From a bacterium (GTDB lineage: Bacteria; Verrucomicrobiota; Verrucomicrobiae; Opitutales; Opitutaceae), in contig JAJXYI010000479.1 of the NCBI GenBank assembly GCA_021780625.1, positions 1 through 6,154 of the forward strand: a stretch of DNA of 6,154 bases. Direction: 5' to 3'. The first letter of the stretch is position 1; the number at the start of each line of letters is the position of its first letter. Position numbers and translations under genes: made by a program. Under the pieces are notes generated by a model. The model was not told the DNA's origin. It saw only the letters and a list, made by a program, of their open reading frames with translations, and made no database searches. Of this stretch, positions 1 through 5,988 are shown one piece after another.

Positions 1-479
1 TCACGGCGCATCAGACCGAGCAAGCTGATGCACGGCAGGCCGAGTTCGCGGCATACATCGGGAATGAAATGCGAGCGTTTGGGATTTCGCTTTTCCGCTG
101 CAGACGTCTCCTGGGTGACGACGATGCCGTCCCGCAGTTGGGCCAGGGCGATCACGAAGGCATCGGCTTCATCGTATTCAGCCTTTGGATCGCGCAGCCC
201 CGGAAACCGATTCTGGATCGTCAGTGTAACGGCCAGCAAATCGGAGGTCGGGACCCAGATCTCGGGATGTGCCACCGCCCAGGCGGAGATTTCGGCTGTG
301 CCAACCTTGGACAGTTCTTCATGCACCAATTCCGGGGCCAGGAACCGGTGCTCGGCGATCAAAGCGTCTACGCGGGCCGGCAACGACGCAAAGACGTCGG
401 TGGGATAATACCTCGCCTGCCAATCCATGAACACATTGGTGTCGATCGCGTAGAGCGGGCGGCGGGGGGCGTCACTCAT
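1..479 (-). CDS. DUF4411 PIN-like putative toxin (3' end cut by window edge)
   Basis: The frame is open from ATG at 479 to the window edge for 159 codons with no stop. DUF4411 proteins are usually about 160-170 residues, so only a few codons are probably missing. The protein opens with a PIN-like strand and acid (YAIDTNVFMDW, D13). It has further conserved acids in LVHEEL (E54/E55) and in YDEADAFVIA (D103, D106), a VVTQE motif near residues 120-124, and the family's closing FIPDVCRELGLPCISLL at 138-154. These match a PIN-like RNase fold, so the inferred role is a cytoplasmic RNA-cleaving toxin; cleavage itself cannot be seen from sequence. The start overlaps the 3' end of the XRE-ImmA gene by 8 nt and has a strong ribosome site, so the two are probably translationally coupled, with the upstream gene as antitoxin. 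The acidic residues look intact, so nothing suggests inactivation. Family assignment is firm; toxin activity is inferred. Confidence 0.88.
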   Translation of the reverse strand, partial: MSDAPRRPLYAIDTNVFMDWQARYYPTDVFASLPARVDALIAEHRFLAPELVHEELSKVGTAEISAWAVAHPEIWVPTSDLLAVTLTIQNRFPGLRDPKAEYDEADAFVIALAQLRDGIVVTQETSAAEKRNPKRSHFIPDVCRELGLPCISLLGLMRR

Positions 480-1665
480 CGTCTCCTCCGGATCCAGGGC
501 GCTCGTGGAGGGACTCCTTCAATTTGTCGAAATGTTCGTACTTCAGATCTAGATACCGGGAAGCGTCGACGGGGCTGATGCGATTGGCGGCCAGAGCCTC
601 CAGGACCGTAGTGGTGAACGGACGACCGGCCCGGCTGACCGCGGTGGTCACGGGATGGGCGAAACCGCTCTTGCGAGCGGGAAGCGTCGCCACCCATGCC
701 TCCCAGTCGGCCCGCCACTGGTGGTACTGGTCCCAGGTGAAGATCCCGAAGGCCCGGAGCCGTGTGGCCATTGCCAGTGGGGATATCTGAAAACGCTTCG
801 CCAAGGTGCGGACGTCGCCGATATCCCAACCGTTCTTGGGCAATCCGGCTTCCTCCATCATTGCGCCCAGGGCTGCTTCAGGCACGAGCGTGTGGGTGGC
901 TGCTTCCTCTGCAAAACGTTCCACCTGGGTCCACTCTGCGGAGTCCCGCGCCTCGCGGGCGGCGGGTGCCTCTTCATTGCCCGCGGCCAGCATGAGGTGG
1001 ACCACCTCGTGAATCAGGGTGTAGATGCGAGGATGCGGTGATTCCTTGCTGTTGACGCCGGCCACCGGGAGCGGGAAGTGCAGCAGGGAAACGCCGCGTG
1101 CCTCGGTCAATGGCACCTTGGGAAACTGAAACACGAGCACGCCGATGGTCTCGACGGCGGTACGCCATCGCGCCCAGGCGTGCCACTCGTTGGGCCAATC
1201 CAGCTGGTTCGCCAGTTCGATACCGAGGGCCGTGCGAAGCCGTGCGCCCACGACGGCCGGAGGCTCGCTCAGGCGTGCGGAGAGCGTGAAATTCGGCAAG
1301 GGCTCGCCCAACTCGTCCAGCAGCTCGAGCATGGTCTCCCGCCGGCTCGACATCTTTCGCACGGCCAGGCGCAGTTCCGGGGACTCCTCCCCGGGTGTGA
1401 CGCCCGGGAGGCGGCGGTATTCAGTCGCCGGTGACGGCACCTGCGGCGGTGCGGGTTGGAAGAAGAGGCTCAGGGGGCGGTGATAGAACCGAGCCAGCTC
1501 CTCGACCTGGCGGAACGTGGGCGGACGGGCTCCCTGTTCCCACTCTGCCACCCGTTCCTCCTTCACCTGCAGGCGTTCCGCGACCCGGGCCACCGCGTAA
1601 CCGCTTTGCTCACGTGCCCAGACGAGCACGGAAGGGGTCACAGGAACGGGAAGCTCACGGCGCAT
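472..1665 (-). CDS. XRE-family HTH plus ImmA/IrrE metallopeptidase, antitoxin of the DUF4411 pair
   Basis: This 397-residue protein has an N-terminal XRE helix-turn-helix (about residues 11-66, including VAERLQVKEERVAEWEQG). A linker follows, then an ImmA/IrrE (COG2856-type) zinc-peptidase domain. The zinc-binding HEVVH is at 219-223 (bases 997-1011), and a downstream Glu (E249) sits in VERFAEEAATHTLVP, so the catalytic set looks intact. The tail at about 335-397 (TTAVSRAGRPF..VLEALAANRISPVDASRYL) is typical of the long XRE-ImmA proteins that accompany DUF4411. In this family the HTH is expected to bind DNA and autoregulate the operon, and the protein to neutralise the adjacent toxin; proteolytic switching is an inference from ImmA. 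I chose the ATG at 1665 over the in-frame ATG at 1740, because the extra 25 residues are Arg/Pro/Cys-rich and unlike the family, whose N-termini start just before the HTH. The ribosome site before 1665 is weak (AGGTTGA, rather distant). It overlaps the DUF4411 gene by 8 nt. Confidence 0.9.
   Translation of the reverse strand: MRRELPVPVTPSVLVWAREQSGYAVARVAERLQVKEERVAEWEQGARPPTFRQVEELARFYHRPLSLFFQPAPPQVPSPATEYRRLPGVTPGEESPELRLAVRKMSSRRETMLELLDELGEPLPNFTLSARLSEPPAVVGARLRTALGIELANQLDWPNEWHAWARWRTAVETIGVLVFQFPKVPLTEARGVSLLHFPLPVAGVNSKESPHPRIYTLIHEVVHLMLAAGNEEAPAAREARDSAEWTQVERFAEEAATHTLVPEAALGAMMEEAGLPKNGWDIGDVRTLAKRFQISPLAMATRLRAFGIFTWDQYHQWRADWEAWVATLPARKSGFAHPVTTAVSRAGRPFTTTVLEALAANRISPVDASRYLDLKYEHFDKLKESLHERPGSGGDDE
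483..489 (-). promoter_or_regulatory. Shine-Dalgarno site of the DUF4411 gene
   Basis: The minus strand reads GGAGGAG followed by ACG and then the ATG at 479. This strong ribosome site lies inside the last codons of the XRE-ImmA gene. It supports ATG 479 as the toxin start and points to coupled, well-translated expression of the second gene of the pair. Confidence 0.75.
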
Positions 1666-1854
1666 GGGTCGAGTCAACCTAACCCGCGACGGCGGGCAAG
1701 CGAGTCTGCAACCCCGAGTGGACGGAGGCCCGCGACACACCTGTGCCGGAATTCGCCGCCCGGCGGTGTCGTCAACCAGCGAGAGATTGCAGGCGTTTCA
1801 ATAGGTTTGGGCGAAAGCACGTGATGGGCGGCCATCATGAGAAAAACAGGCTTA
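1666..1854. other. Intergenic gap holding the likely promoter/operator of the XRE-ImmA/DUF4411 pair
   Basis: This 189-nt non-coding stretch separates the GIY-YIG gene stop from the XRE-ImmA start. It is the only sizeable gap upstream of the toxin-antitoxin pair, so the promoter and self-operator should lie here. A TTGACG on the minus strand (1775-1770) is the best -35 candidate, but I see no convincing -10 at 16-18 nt, so no promoter is called. Two small palindromes are present: one at 1820-1839, and a tight CGCCG/CGGCG at 1754-1765. No RNA gene or T-tract terminator is evident. Confidence 0.5.
1820..1839. repeat. Inverted repeat between the GIY-YIG gene and the toxin-antitoxin pair
   Basis: TGATGG (1822-1827) and CCATCA (1832-1837) form a perfect 6-bp inverted repeat around a 4-nt loop. 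It can be extended by one G-U and one C-G pair to 8 bp. It begins 15 nt past the stop of the GIY-YIG gene. No U-run follows it in either direction, so it is a poor intrinsic terminator. It could be an operator half-site pair or a simple 3' hairpin, or it could be chance. Confidence 0.3.
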
Positions 1855-2454
1855 TCACTTCATTCTGAATAACGCTTGAAGTTCCTCACGAATGGCATCG
1901 TGCCGTTGGCAGATTGGACACTTCTTACCCCATTTCTCCCGTGAAGGCTGGATCTTCTGATCGCGTGGTCCGAATAGGTGTGTTGCCAAGCACTCTGCCT
2001 CGCCAAGTTCACTCACACGTGGGACGTGAAAAACCTCTAGGCAAGTCGCTTGGATGAGATAGGCCGATTTCTCATAATCCCACAACCTTCGCGGGCTACT
2101 GCTTTTGCCGACATAAAGACATTTCCTCCCGCGCCAGAATACATAGATGATCGGTCCATTAAGTTCATTGTCCGCCCATGAGAGAAGGTTGCGTCCGCGT
2201 TCCAACAAACCTCGGCCGCGAATCTGTCGAAGATGACGGCTTGACGTCACCCTCGTGAACGCTGCATGCCCATGATCGTTGATTAATACAGACGTGGCAT
2301 CTTCCAGAATTTCACCGATCAGACGATCTCGGACTGTTCGGCTGAACTTCGGAGGCTGGCCCACGCCGCGTGGACTGACGAGCGCCCGCAACGTCGCCGT
2401 CCTTCGCAGCCAGAGATTATCGAGTTGTGTGAGAAAGTGGGTTCGAGCTCTCAT
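1855..2454 (-). CDS. GIY-YIG nuclease-like protein, 199 residues
   Basis: The C-terminal half carries a GIY-YIG-like core. IIYVF (Tyr104) is the first motif, CLYVGKS (Tyr114, Gly116) the second, then RRL (R122/R123) for the catalytic Arg, and a helix ELGEAECLATHLF (E152 or E154) for the metal-binding Glu. The Asn often found after this helix seems replaced by Gln169-Pro-Ser. The end is Lys/Cys-rich, with a CPIC pair (179-182) before a final helix; with nearby Cys or His this could bind zinc. The first ~95 residues are basic and I do not recognise them; they may be a DNA-binding region. The start is fixed, because an in-frame TAA lies directly before ATG 2454, and AGGCGA gives a modest ribosome site. 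Base composition is clearly less GC-rich than the genes on either side, suggesting separate acquisition. The inferred role is a DNA endonuclease, perhaps in defence or a homing-type element; the target is unknown. Confidence 0.7.
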   Translation of the reverse strand: MRARTHFLTQLDNLWLRRTATLRALVSPRGVGQPPKFSRTVRDRLIGEILEDATSVLINDHGHAAFTRVTSSRHLRQIRGRGLLERGRNLLSWADNELNGPIIYVFWRGRKCLYVGKSSSPRRLWDYEKSAYLIQATCLEVFHVPRVSELGEAECLATHLFGPRDQKIQPSREKWGKKCPICQRHDAIREELQALFRMK

Positions 2455-2677
2455 TTATCGCCTGGGGATATGTTTTAGCCCTTCTATCTGAGTGCCTTGG
2501 GGAAGAAGAGGGTGCGACGGCGAGCCGCAAAATCCCTGCCTGTCCCTGTCGTCCTTTGTAGTCCGATATCTTTGCATCCAGCTCTGGATCGGTTGTCTTT
2601 AGGTCATCTTTCGGAATATGACCGTCGAACGACTCACGAACACGTCGAGCAATCTGGTTTACGTGGAGAATACTCAT
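2417..2677 (-). pseudogene. Remnant ORF with AIPR-like (abortive phage infection) N-terminus
   Basis: This ORF of 86 codons starts 15 nt after the hsdS stop and ends 38 nt inside the GIY-YIG gene. Its first ~37 residues look like genuine protein: MSILHVNQIARRV, then DLKTTDPELDAKI. From memory of the family, they resemble the N-terminus of AIPR-type proteins, which usually continue into a conserved LxRALAAFAI-like helix and run to several hundred residues. Here the match stops near base 2567, and the remaining ~49 residues are low in pattern (Ser/Arg/Pro-rich) and unlike that family. The simplest reading is the 5' stub of an anti-phage gene whose body was deleted, with the GIY-YIG gene now following. 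Alternatives are a real small protein or leader peptide, or chance. The upstream TGAAGAA is only a weak ribosome site. The resemblance is from recall, not a search. Confidence 0.4.
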
Positions 2678-2692
2678 TTCTTCAAAAGGTGA

Positions 2693-4084
2693 TCAACGGG
2701 GCGCCAGTAAATTCTTAAGAACACTCTGCCGCAGGCGGGACGCGCGGTGGAGGTTCGTGGTGATTAGGGTTTCAAGCTCGTCGATCACGCTCAGGCGGCG
2801 CTCCACTTCGGCGACGATGCGCTTTTGTTCGGTGAGGGGCGGAATGGCGATAGGGAAACTTTGTATGCCGTTTCCGCTTATATGTGGCAATTGAGTGCCT
2901 TGCTGTCCGCCGACTAGGTGTTTGATAAAACGATCTGTATTCAATGCATGGAAAAGAAACGAGGTGATCTCATCGACGAGTGGACGAAATCTAGCCATTC
3001 GTTGTACGAGCAAGCAAGGGAGGTCGTCCGGTCGGGTGCGGGCGATTTTCAGTCCCAATGAGATGAGCGGTCGATCCATCGCCAAGACGATATCCCCCGC
3101 TTTAACTAGAAGATGCTTGAACGATTCCATCTTTGATTTCGGCCAATAGCGTGTATCTGCCCAACGAAGTCTGCCTGGCTCGATGTTGTCACCGCGCAAA
3201 AGCTTGATGCCTGAATCCGCAAATTCGGCGCTTTTGAAAGCAAAACCAAGGTCTAGAAACGAAAGCTGTTCGACGCTGGCCCAAGTCCAGCCTTCAGGGA
3301 GCCTCGGGAGGTTTGCAGTGTAAGGTGGAATGGGTTCCTTATATTTGCCTCGTCCGGACCAGTTCTTGCGACGTTCTGCGAGGATGCGCCGGAGGAGCTG
3401 TTCGCCTGATTCGAACGTGCGGCCTTCCTTGCGGGCGAGGTCGGCTTCGGTGGGGACGAGGCGGCCTTCGCAGGCGGCTTTGAGGACGGAGGCGCGGTAG
3501 CGTTTGAGGTTGGCTTGGACGCGCTTCAGGGCGGCTACTCCAGCGTCGAGGCGGGTGAATTGGGCTTCGATGTCCGCGACGATCTGACGTTGTTCGTGGA
3601 GTGGCGGAAAAGGCAAAGGGATTTCTCCTACGGTGCGGGATGAGAGGTGCTTCACCGTCACGGACGGAGTTTGCTCATTTATTGCGGCCAAATACCCGGG
3701 CAGCACCAGCGACAAGAATCGCTTTGAGTATCGAGCCTGATCAGGAGTGATCTTACATACTCGTTGGTTGAGAAGAGCTGGTTCGCCTGCCCAAAGTGCC
3801 GAATTGAAATCTCCATCCATTCCGACAAGTAGGTCGCCGGATTCAACTAAGTATTCTCGATCGAATTCACCTTGATAAAAGGTCTCGGTCCGGCCTGGCG
3901 TGATGTCCCGAATACGGATTATTGGCGTTCCCGTGCCTTTGCTAAAACGAGCCGACTCGAACGGATACCCATTGAGGATTGTGGCGACATCCTTGAGCCG
4001 AATTCGCTCCCATCCTTGGCGAATACCAAGAAGGCCGTTTCGATTTTCGTTAACGATATCGGATATATCTGCGGTAAAGCTCAC
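2693..4084 (-). CDS. hsdS: Type I restriction-modification specificity subunit (S subunit)
   Basis: This is a complete 463-residue S subunit, which sets the DNA target recognised by the HsdM/HsdR complex. It has the classic duplicated layout. Target-recognition domain 1 is at about 22-160 (from GWERIRLKDVATILNGYPF). The central conserved helix is at about 161-240 (PPLHEQRQIVADIEAQFTRL, then LKRYRASVLKAACEGRLVP). Target-recognition domain 2 is at about 263-415 (from PEGWTWASVEQLSF). The distal conserved helix is at 416-463 (PPLTEQKRIVAEVERRLSVI, then SRLRQSVLK). Two different recognition domains imply a bipartite asymmetric target. I chose the GTG at 4084, since it has a perfect GGAGGT six nt upstream and overlaps the TPR stop as GTGA. 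The upstream extension to 4360 is Arg/Pro-rich shadow of the TPR gene. The C-terminus ends abruptly at SVLKNLLAPR, shorter than the equivalent central repeat. hsdM and hsdR are not in the window, so function depends on genes beyond it or on a partner in trans. Confidence 0.93.
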   Translation of the reverse strand: MSFTADISDIVNENRNGLLGIRQGWERIRLKDVATILNGYPFESARFSKGTGTPIIRIRDITPGRTETFYQGEFDREYLVESGDLLVGMDGDFNSALWAGEPALLNQRVCKITPDQARYSKRFLSLVLPGYLAAINEQTPSVTVKHLSSRTVGEIPLPFPPLHEQRQIVADIEAQFTRLDAGVAALKRVQANLKRYRASVLKAACEGRLVPTEADLARKEGRTFESGEQLLRRILAERRKNWSGRGKYKEPIPPYTANLPRLPEGWTWASVEQLSFLDLGFAFKSAEFADSGIKLLRGDNIEPGRLRWADTRYWPKSKMESFKHLLVKAGDIVLAMDRPLISLGLKIARTRPDDLPCLLVQRMARFRPLVDEITSFLFHALNTDRFIKHLVGGQQGTQLPHISGNGIQSFPIAIPPLTEQKRIVAEVERRLSVIDELETLITTNLHRASRLRQSVLKNLLAPR

Positions 4085-5988
4085 GAGTACACCTCCACGA
4101 ATAGTCGTCCGACGACACCCTTGGCGGGCATGGGAAGCGGTTTCTCCTTTTGCAGCAGTTGGACTTTCTCTCGGTACTCGGCGACGACCATGGGGCGGAC
4201 TTTGTGGAGGCGCTGGAGGGTGTGCGCAAGGACGAGGCGAGGGACGACGTTGTCCGGCTCGGCGAGGCAGAGCTGGATCATGCCCGAAATCATTTCGCGT
4301 TCGCCGCTCAGAAAGGTCGGGGTTACGCCGTCCATCGCCGAACAGCGCACGGCCAGGCATTGTTCGAGGCGGAGGAGGTAGTACACGAATTGGGCGCCGG
4401 CGGGCACACGGTAGAGATCTGGTGGTGACATGCGCTCCAATCCGGCTTCACGGGACAGCAGGGGGATCAACTCGGAGGCAAGACGGCGGAGCGCCTCCTC
4501 CGGCTGGTCGAGCGTGAACGACGCTTCGAGGTGCCCAAGCTCCTTCGCGTCGATCGTGCGGATGAGCCGAAGCTCCACGCGCCAGGGCTCCGACGAGGCG
4601 ATGACATGCGTGACGACAACGTAATCGGCGGGTGTTTCGCCGGTGCGTGCGTGCTGCGCGGCCTCGTCGTCCTGCCAGGCGCGGCCCGAGAGGACAAACG
4701 CGGGCGTGGTCCCGGTAAGCCACGGCACGATGGTGCGAACCGCCGAGCGGCCGGCGAAGTGGACCTGCTCGGCGAGGAAGAGGGGGAGGGCGCGGGACAT
4801 CCGGCCGGGATTATCGCTCAACTGATGCTCAGGTTTGCTGCCTGGCGTCGGCACTTCGGCGGAGCTGCCGAGGAAGGCGACGTGGAGCGACTCGCCAAGC
4901 GCTGCCGGGAAGAGTTCGGCGGCGGGCGAGGCCGGGGGGAGCCAGACCGGTCCCTCTCCCACCAACATCGCAATGGCGAGTTTCTCGGGCGGCTCAGCTG
5001 CCGTGGAGCCGACGTGGGCCTTGGCGAGTTCGGTGTCCCAGAATCCGAGCGTCTGCTTCCAGTCCGGCCGTTTCTGGGCATAGAGCTGATCGAGCAGCGC
5101 TCGGGTGGCGTCGAGTCGACCTAGGTCGAGGTTGGCCTTCAGGAGGTTGTTGCCGACCGCGATCCCGTGGACGGCGATGTCGAAATGCGGCGTCACGAGT
5201 TCGAGAATTTCGGGGAGATGCCCCTGGTTCCCCAGGTCGCCGCTCACCTGCATGAGCAGGTCGGCCGGGATCGGCTTCACCGCGGCGGCGATCGCCTCCC
5301 GGTATAAGACGAGCGCCTCTTCGAGTTGGCGTCGGCCAAGGGCGTCGCGCGCAAGCCAGAGCCGGGCGCGCCAACTGCCGGGCAGTGCGGCAATGCGACG
5401 CATGGCCTCGAGCGCGGCCGGTTCACCTGCTTTTTCCCGATGGAGCGCGACGTACCAACCGAATCCGTTTTCCTGGTTGGGATCGAGTTCGAGGGCGCGC
5501 CACAGGGTCTTCTGCGAGAGCGCTTCGTCACCGCGAGCCGAATACACCTTGGCAAGGTTGCTCAGGACGTAGCTCGCCTCGCCGTGCTCGCGGAGGTGGC
5601 GCGTGAGAACCCGCTCGGCATCGTCGAATCGTTTGTTCTCAAGGTAAACGACGCCGAGGAGCGCGGCGCCACGCTCGGGATCGGGCGCGATCTTCGCGAA
5701 TTGCTCGGCGGGCTTGATCATGTCGGCGGCGAAGCCGTCCCGGAGCGCCTGGGCGATCGTCGAGTAAAGCTCGTCGGGATTGTCCCAGACTTTCTGGAGG
5801 TGTCCGACCAGGATGCTGTCGCGCCACTGCTGCTTGGTGATGAACAGCTCGCGCCCGTAGCCATCGAAGACGCGGATCATGTTCCGGTCCTTCGAAGGAT
5901 CGCCCTGCGGCCGGGGCGGCTGCGGTGCTTCGGGCGCGGGAGCCGGGGGCGGCGCCTTCTTGCCAAACAGGTTTCCAAACAGGCTCAT
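4081..5988 (-). CDS. TPR-repeat protein of unknown function, coupled to hsdS
   Basis: This is a 635-residue protein. The N-terminus (MSLFGNLFGKK) is followed by a Pro/Ala-rich low-complexity linker to about residue 30. A short conserved-looking stretch follows (MIRVFDGYGRELFITKQQWRDSIL, 37-60). TPR-like helical hairpins run from about 72 to 310; the clearest units are around 105-135, 138-170 and 205-235 (ERGAALLGVVYLENKRFDDAERVL; NLAKVYSARGDEALSQKTLWRALELDP). The second half, about 365-515, alternates strand and helix with ADYVVVTHVIAS then LRLIRTIDAKELGHLEASF. This loosely recalls TolB/FlgO-type domains that follow TPRs in other proteins; the assignment is tentative. There is no signal peptide or clear membrane span, so it is probably a cytoplasmic scaffold. 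Its ATG overlaps the stop of the XRE gene (ATGA), and its stop overlaps the hsdS start (GTGA). A role linked to the RM system or its regulation is inferred from that linkage only. Confidence 0.8.
   Translation of the reverse strand: MSLFGNLFGKKAPPPAPAPEAPQPPRPQGDPSKDRNMIRVFDGYGRELFITKQQWRDSILVGHLQKVWDNPDELYSTIAQALRDGFAADMIKPAEQFAKIAPDPERGAALLGVVYLENKRFDDAERVLTRHLREHGEASYVLSNLAKVYSARGDEALSQKTLWRALELDPNQENGFGWYVALHREKAGEPAALEAMRRIAALPGSWRARLWLARDALGRRQLEEALVLYREAIAAAVKPIPADLLMQVSGDLGNQGHLPEILELVTPHFDIAVHGIAVGNNLLKANLDLGRLDATRALLDQLYAQKRPDWKQTLGFWDTELAKAHVGSTAAEPPEKLAIAMLVGEGPVWLPPASPAAELFPAALGESLHVAFLGSSAEVPTPGSKPEHQLSDNPGRMSRALPLFLAEQVHFAGRSAVRTIVPWLTGTTPAFVLSGRAWQDDEAAQHARTGETPADYVVVTHVIASSEPWRVELRLIRTIDAKELGHLEASFTLDQPEEALRRLASELIPLLSREAGLERMSPPDLYRVPAGAQFVYYLLRLEQCLAVRCSAMDGVTPTFLSGEREMISGMIQLCLAEPDNVVPRLVLAHTLQRLHKVRPMVVAEYREKVQLLQKEKPLPMPAKGVVGRLFVEVYS
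4091..4096 (-). promoter_or_regulatory. Shine-Dalgarno site that fixes the hsdS GTG start
   Basis: The minus strand reads GGAGGT, six nt, then GTG at 4084. The site lies within the last codons of the TPR gene, whose TGA stop shares bases with the GTG. This supports re-initiation or coupled translation of hsdS after the TPR protein and rules out the longer upstream ATG at 4360. Confidence 0.8.

Noticed and set aside
1666..1740. Longer XRE-ImmA protein starting at ATG 1740
   Set aside because: The added 25 residues do not resemble the family N-terminus, which begins just ahead of the helix-turn-helix at ATG 1665.
1770..1775. TTGACG on the minus strand as a sigma-70 -35 box for the toxin-antitoxin pair
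   Set aside because: No acceptable -10 hexamer at 16-18 nt; kept only as a remark in the intergenic entry.
2602..2623. Inverted repeat GGTCAT / ATGACC with a 10-nt loop, considered as a terminator or operator
   Set aside because: Only 6 bp, inside the best protein-like part of the AIPR-like stub, and without a T-run; probably chance.
4085..4360. Extension of hsdS upstream to an in-frame ATG at 4360, adding 92 residues
   Set aside because: The extra part is Arg/Pro-rich, lies wholly over the TPR gene, and the GTG at 4084 has a perfect ribosome site and stop/start overlap.
4531..5124. Plus-strand open frame of 197 codons opposite the TPR gene
   Set aside because: Gly/Arg-rich composition without domain features; explained by the opposing gene.
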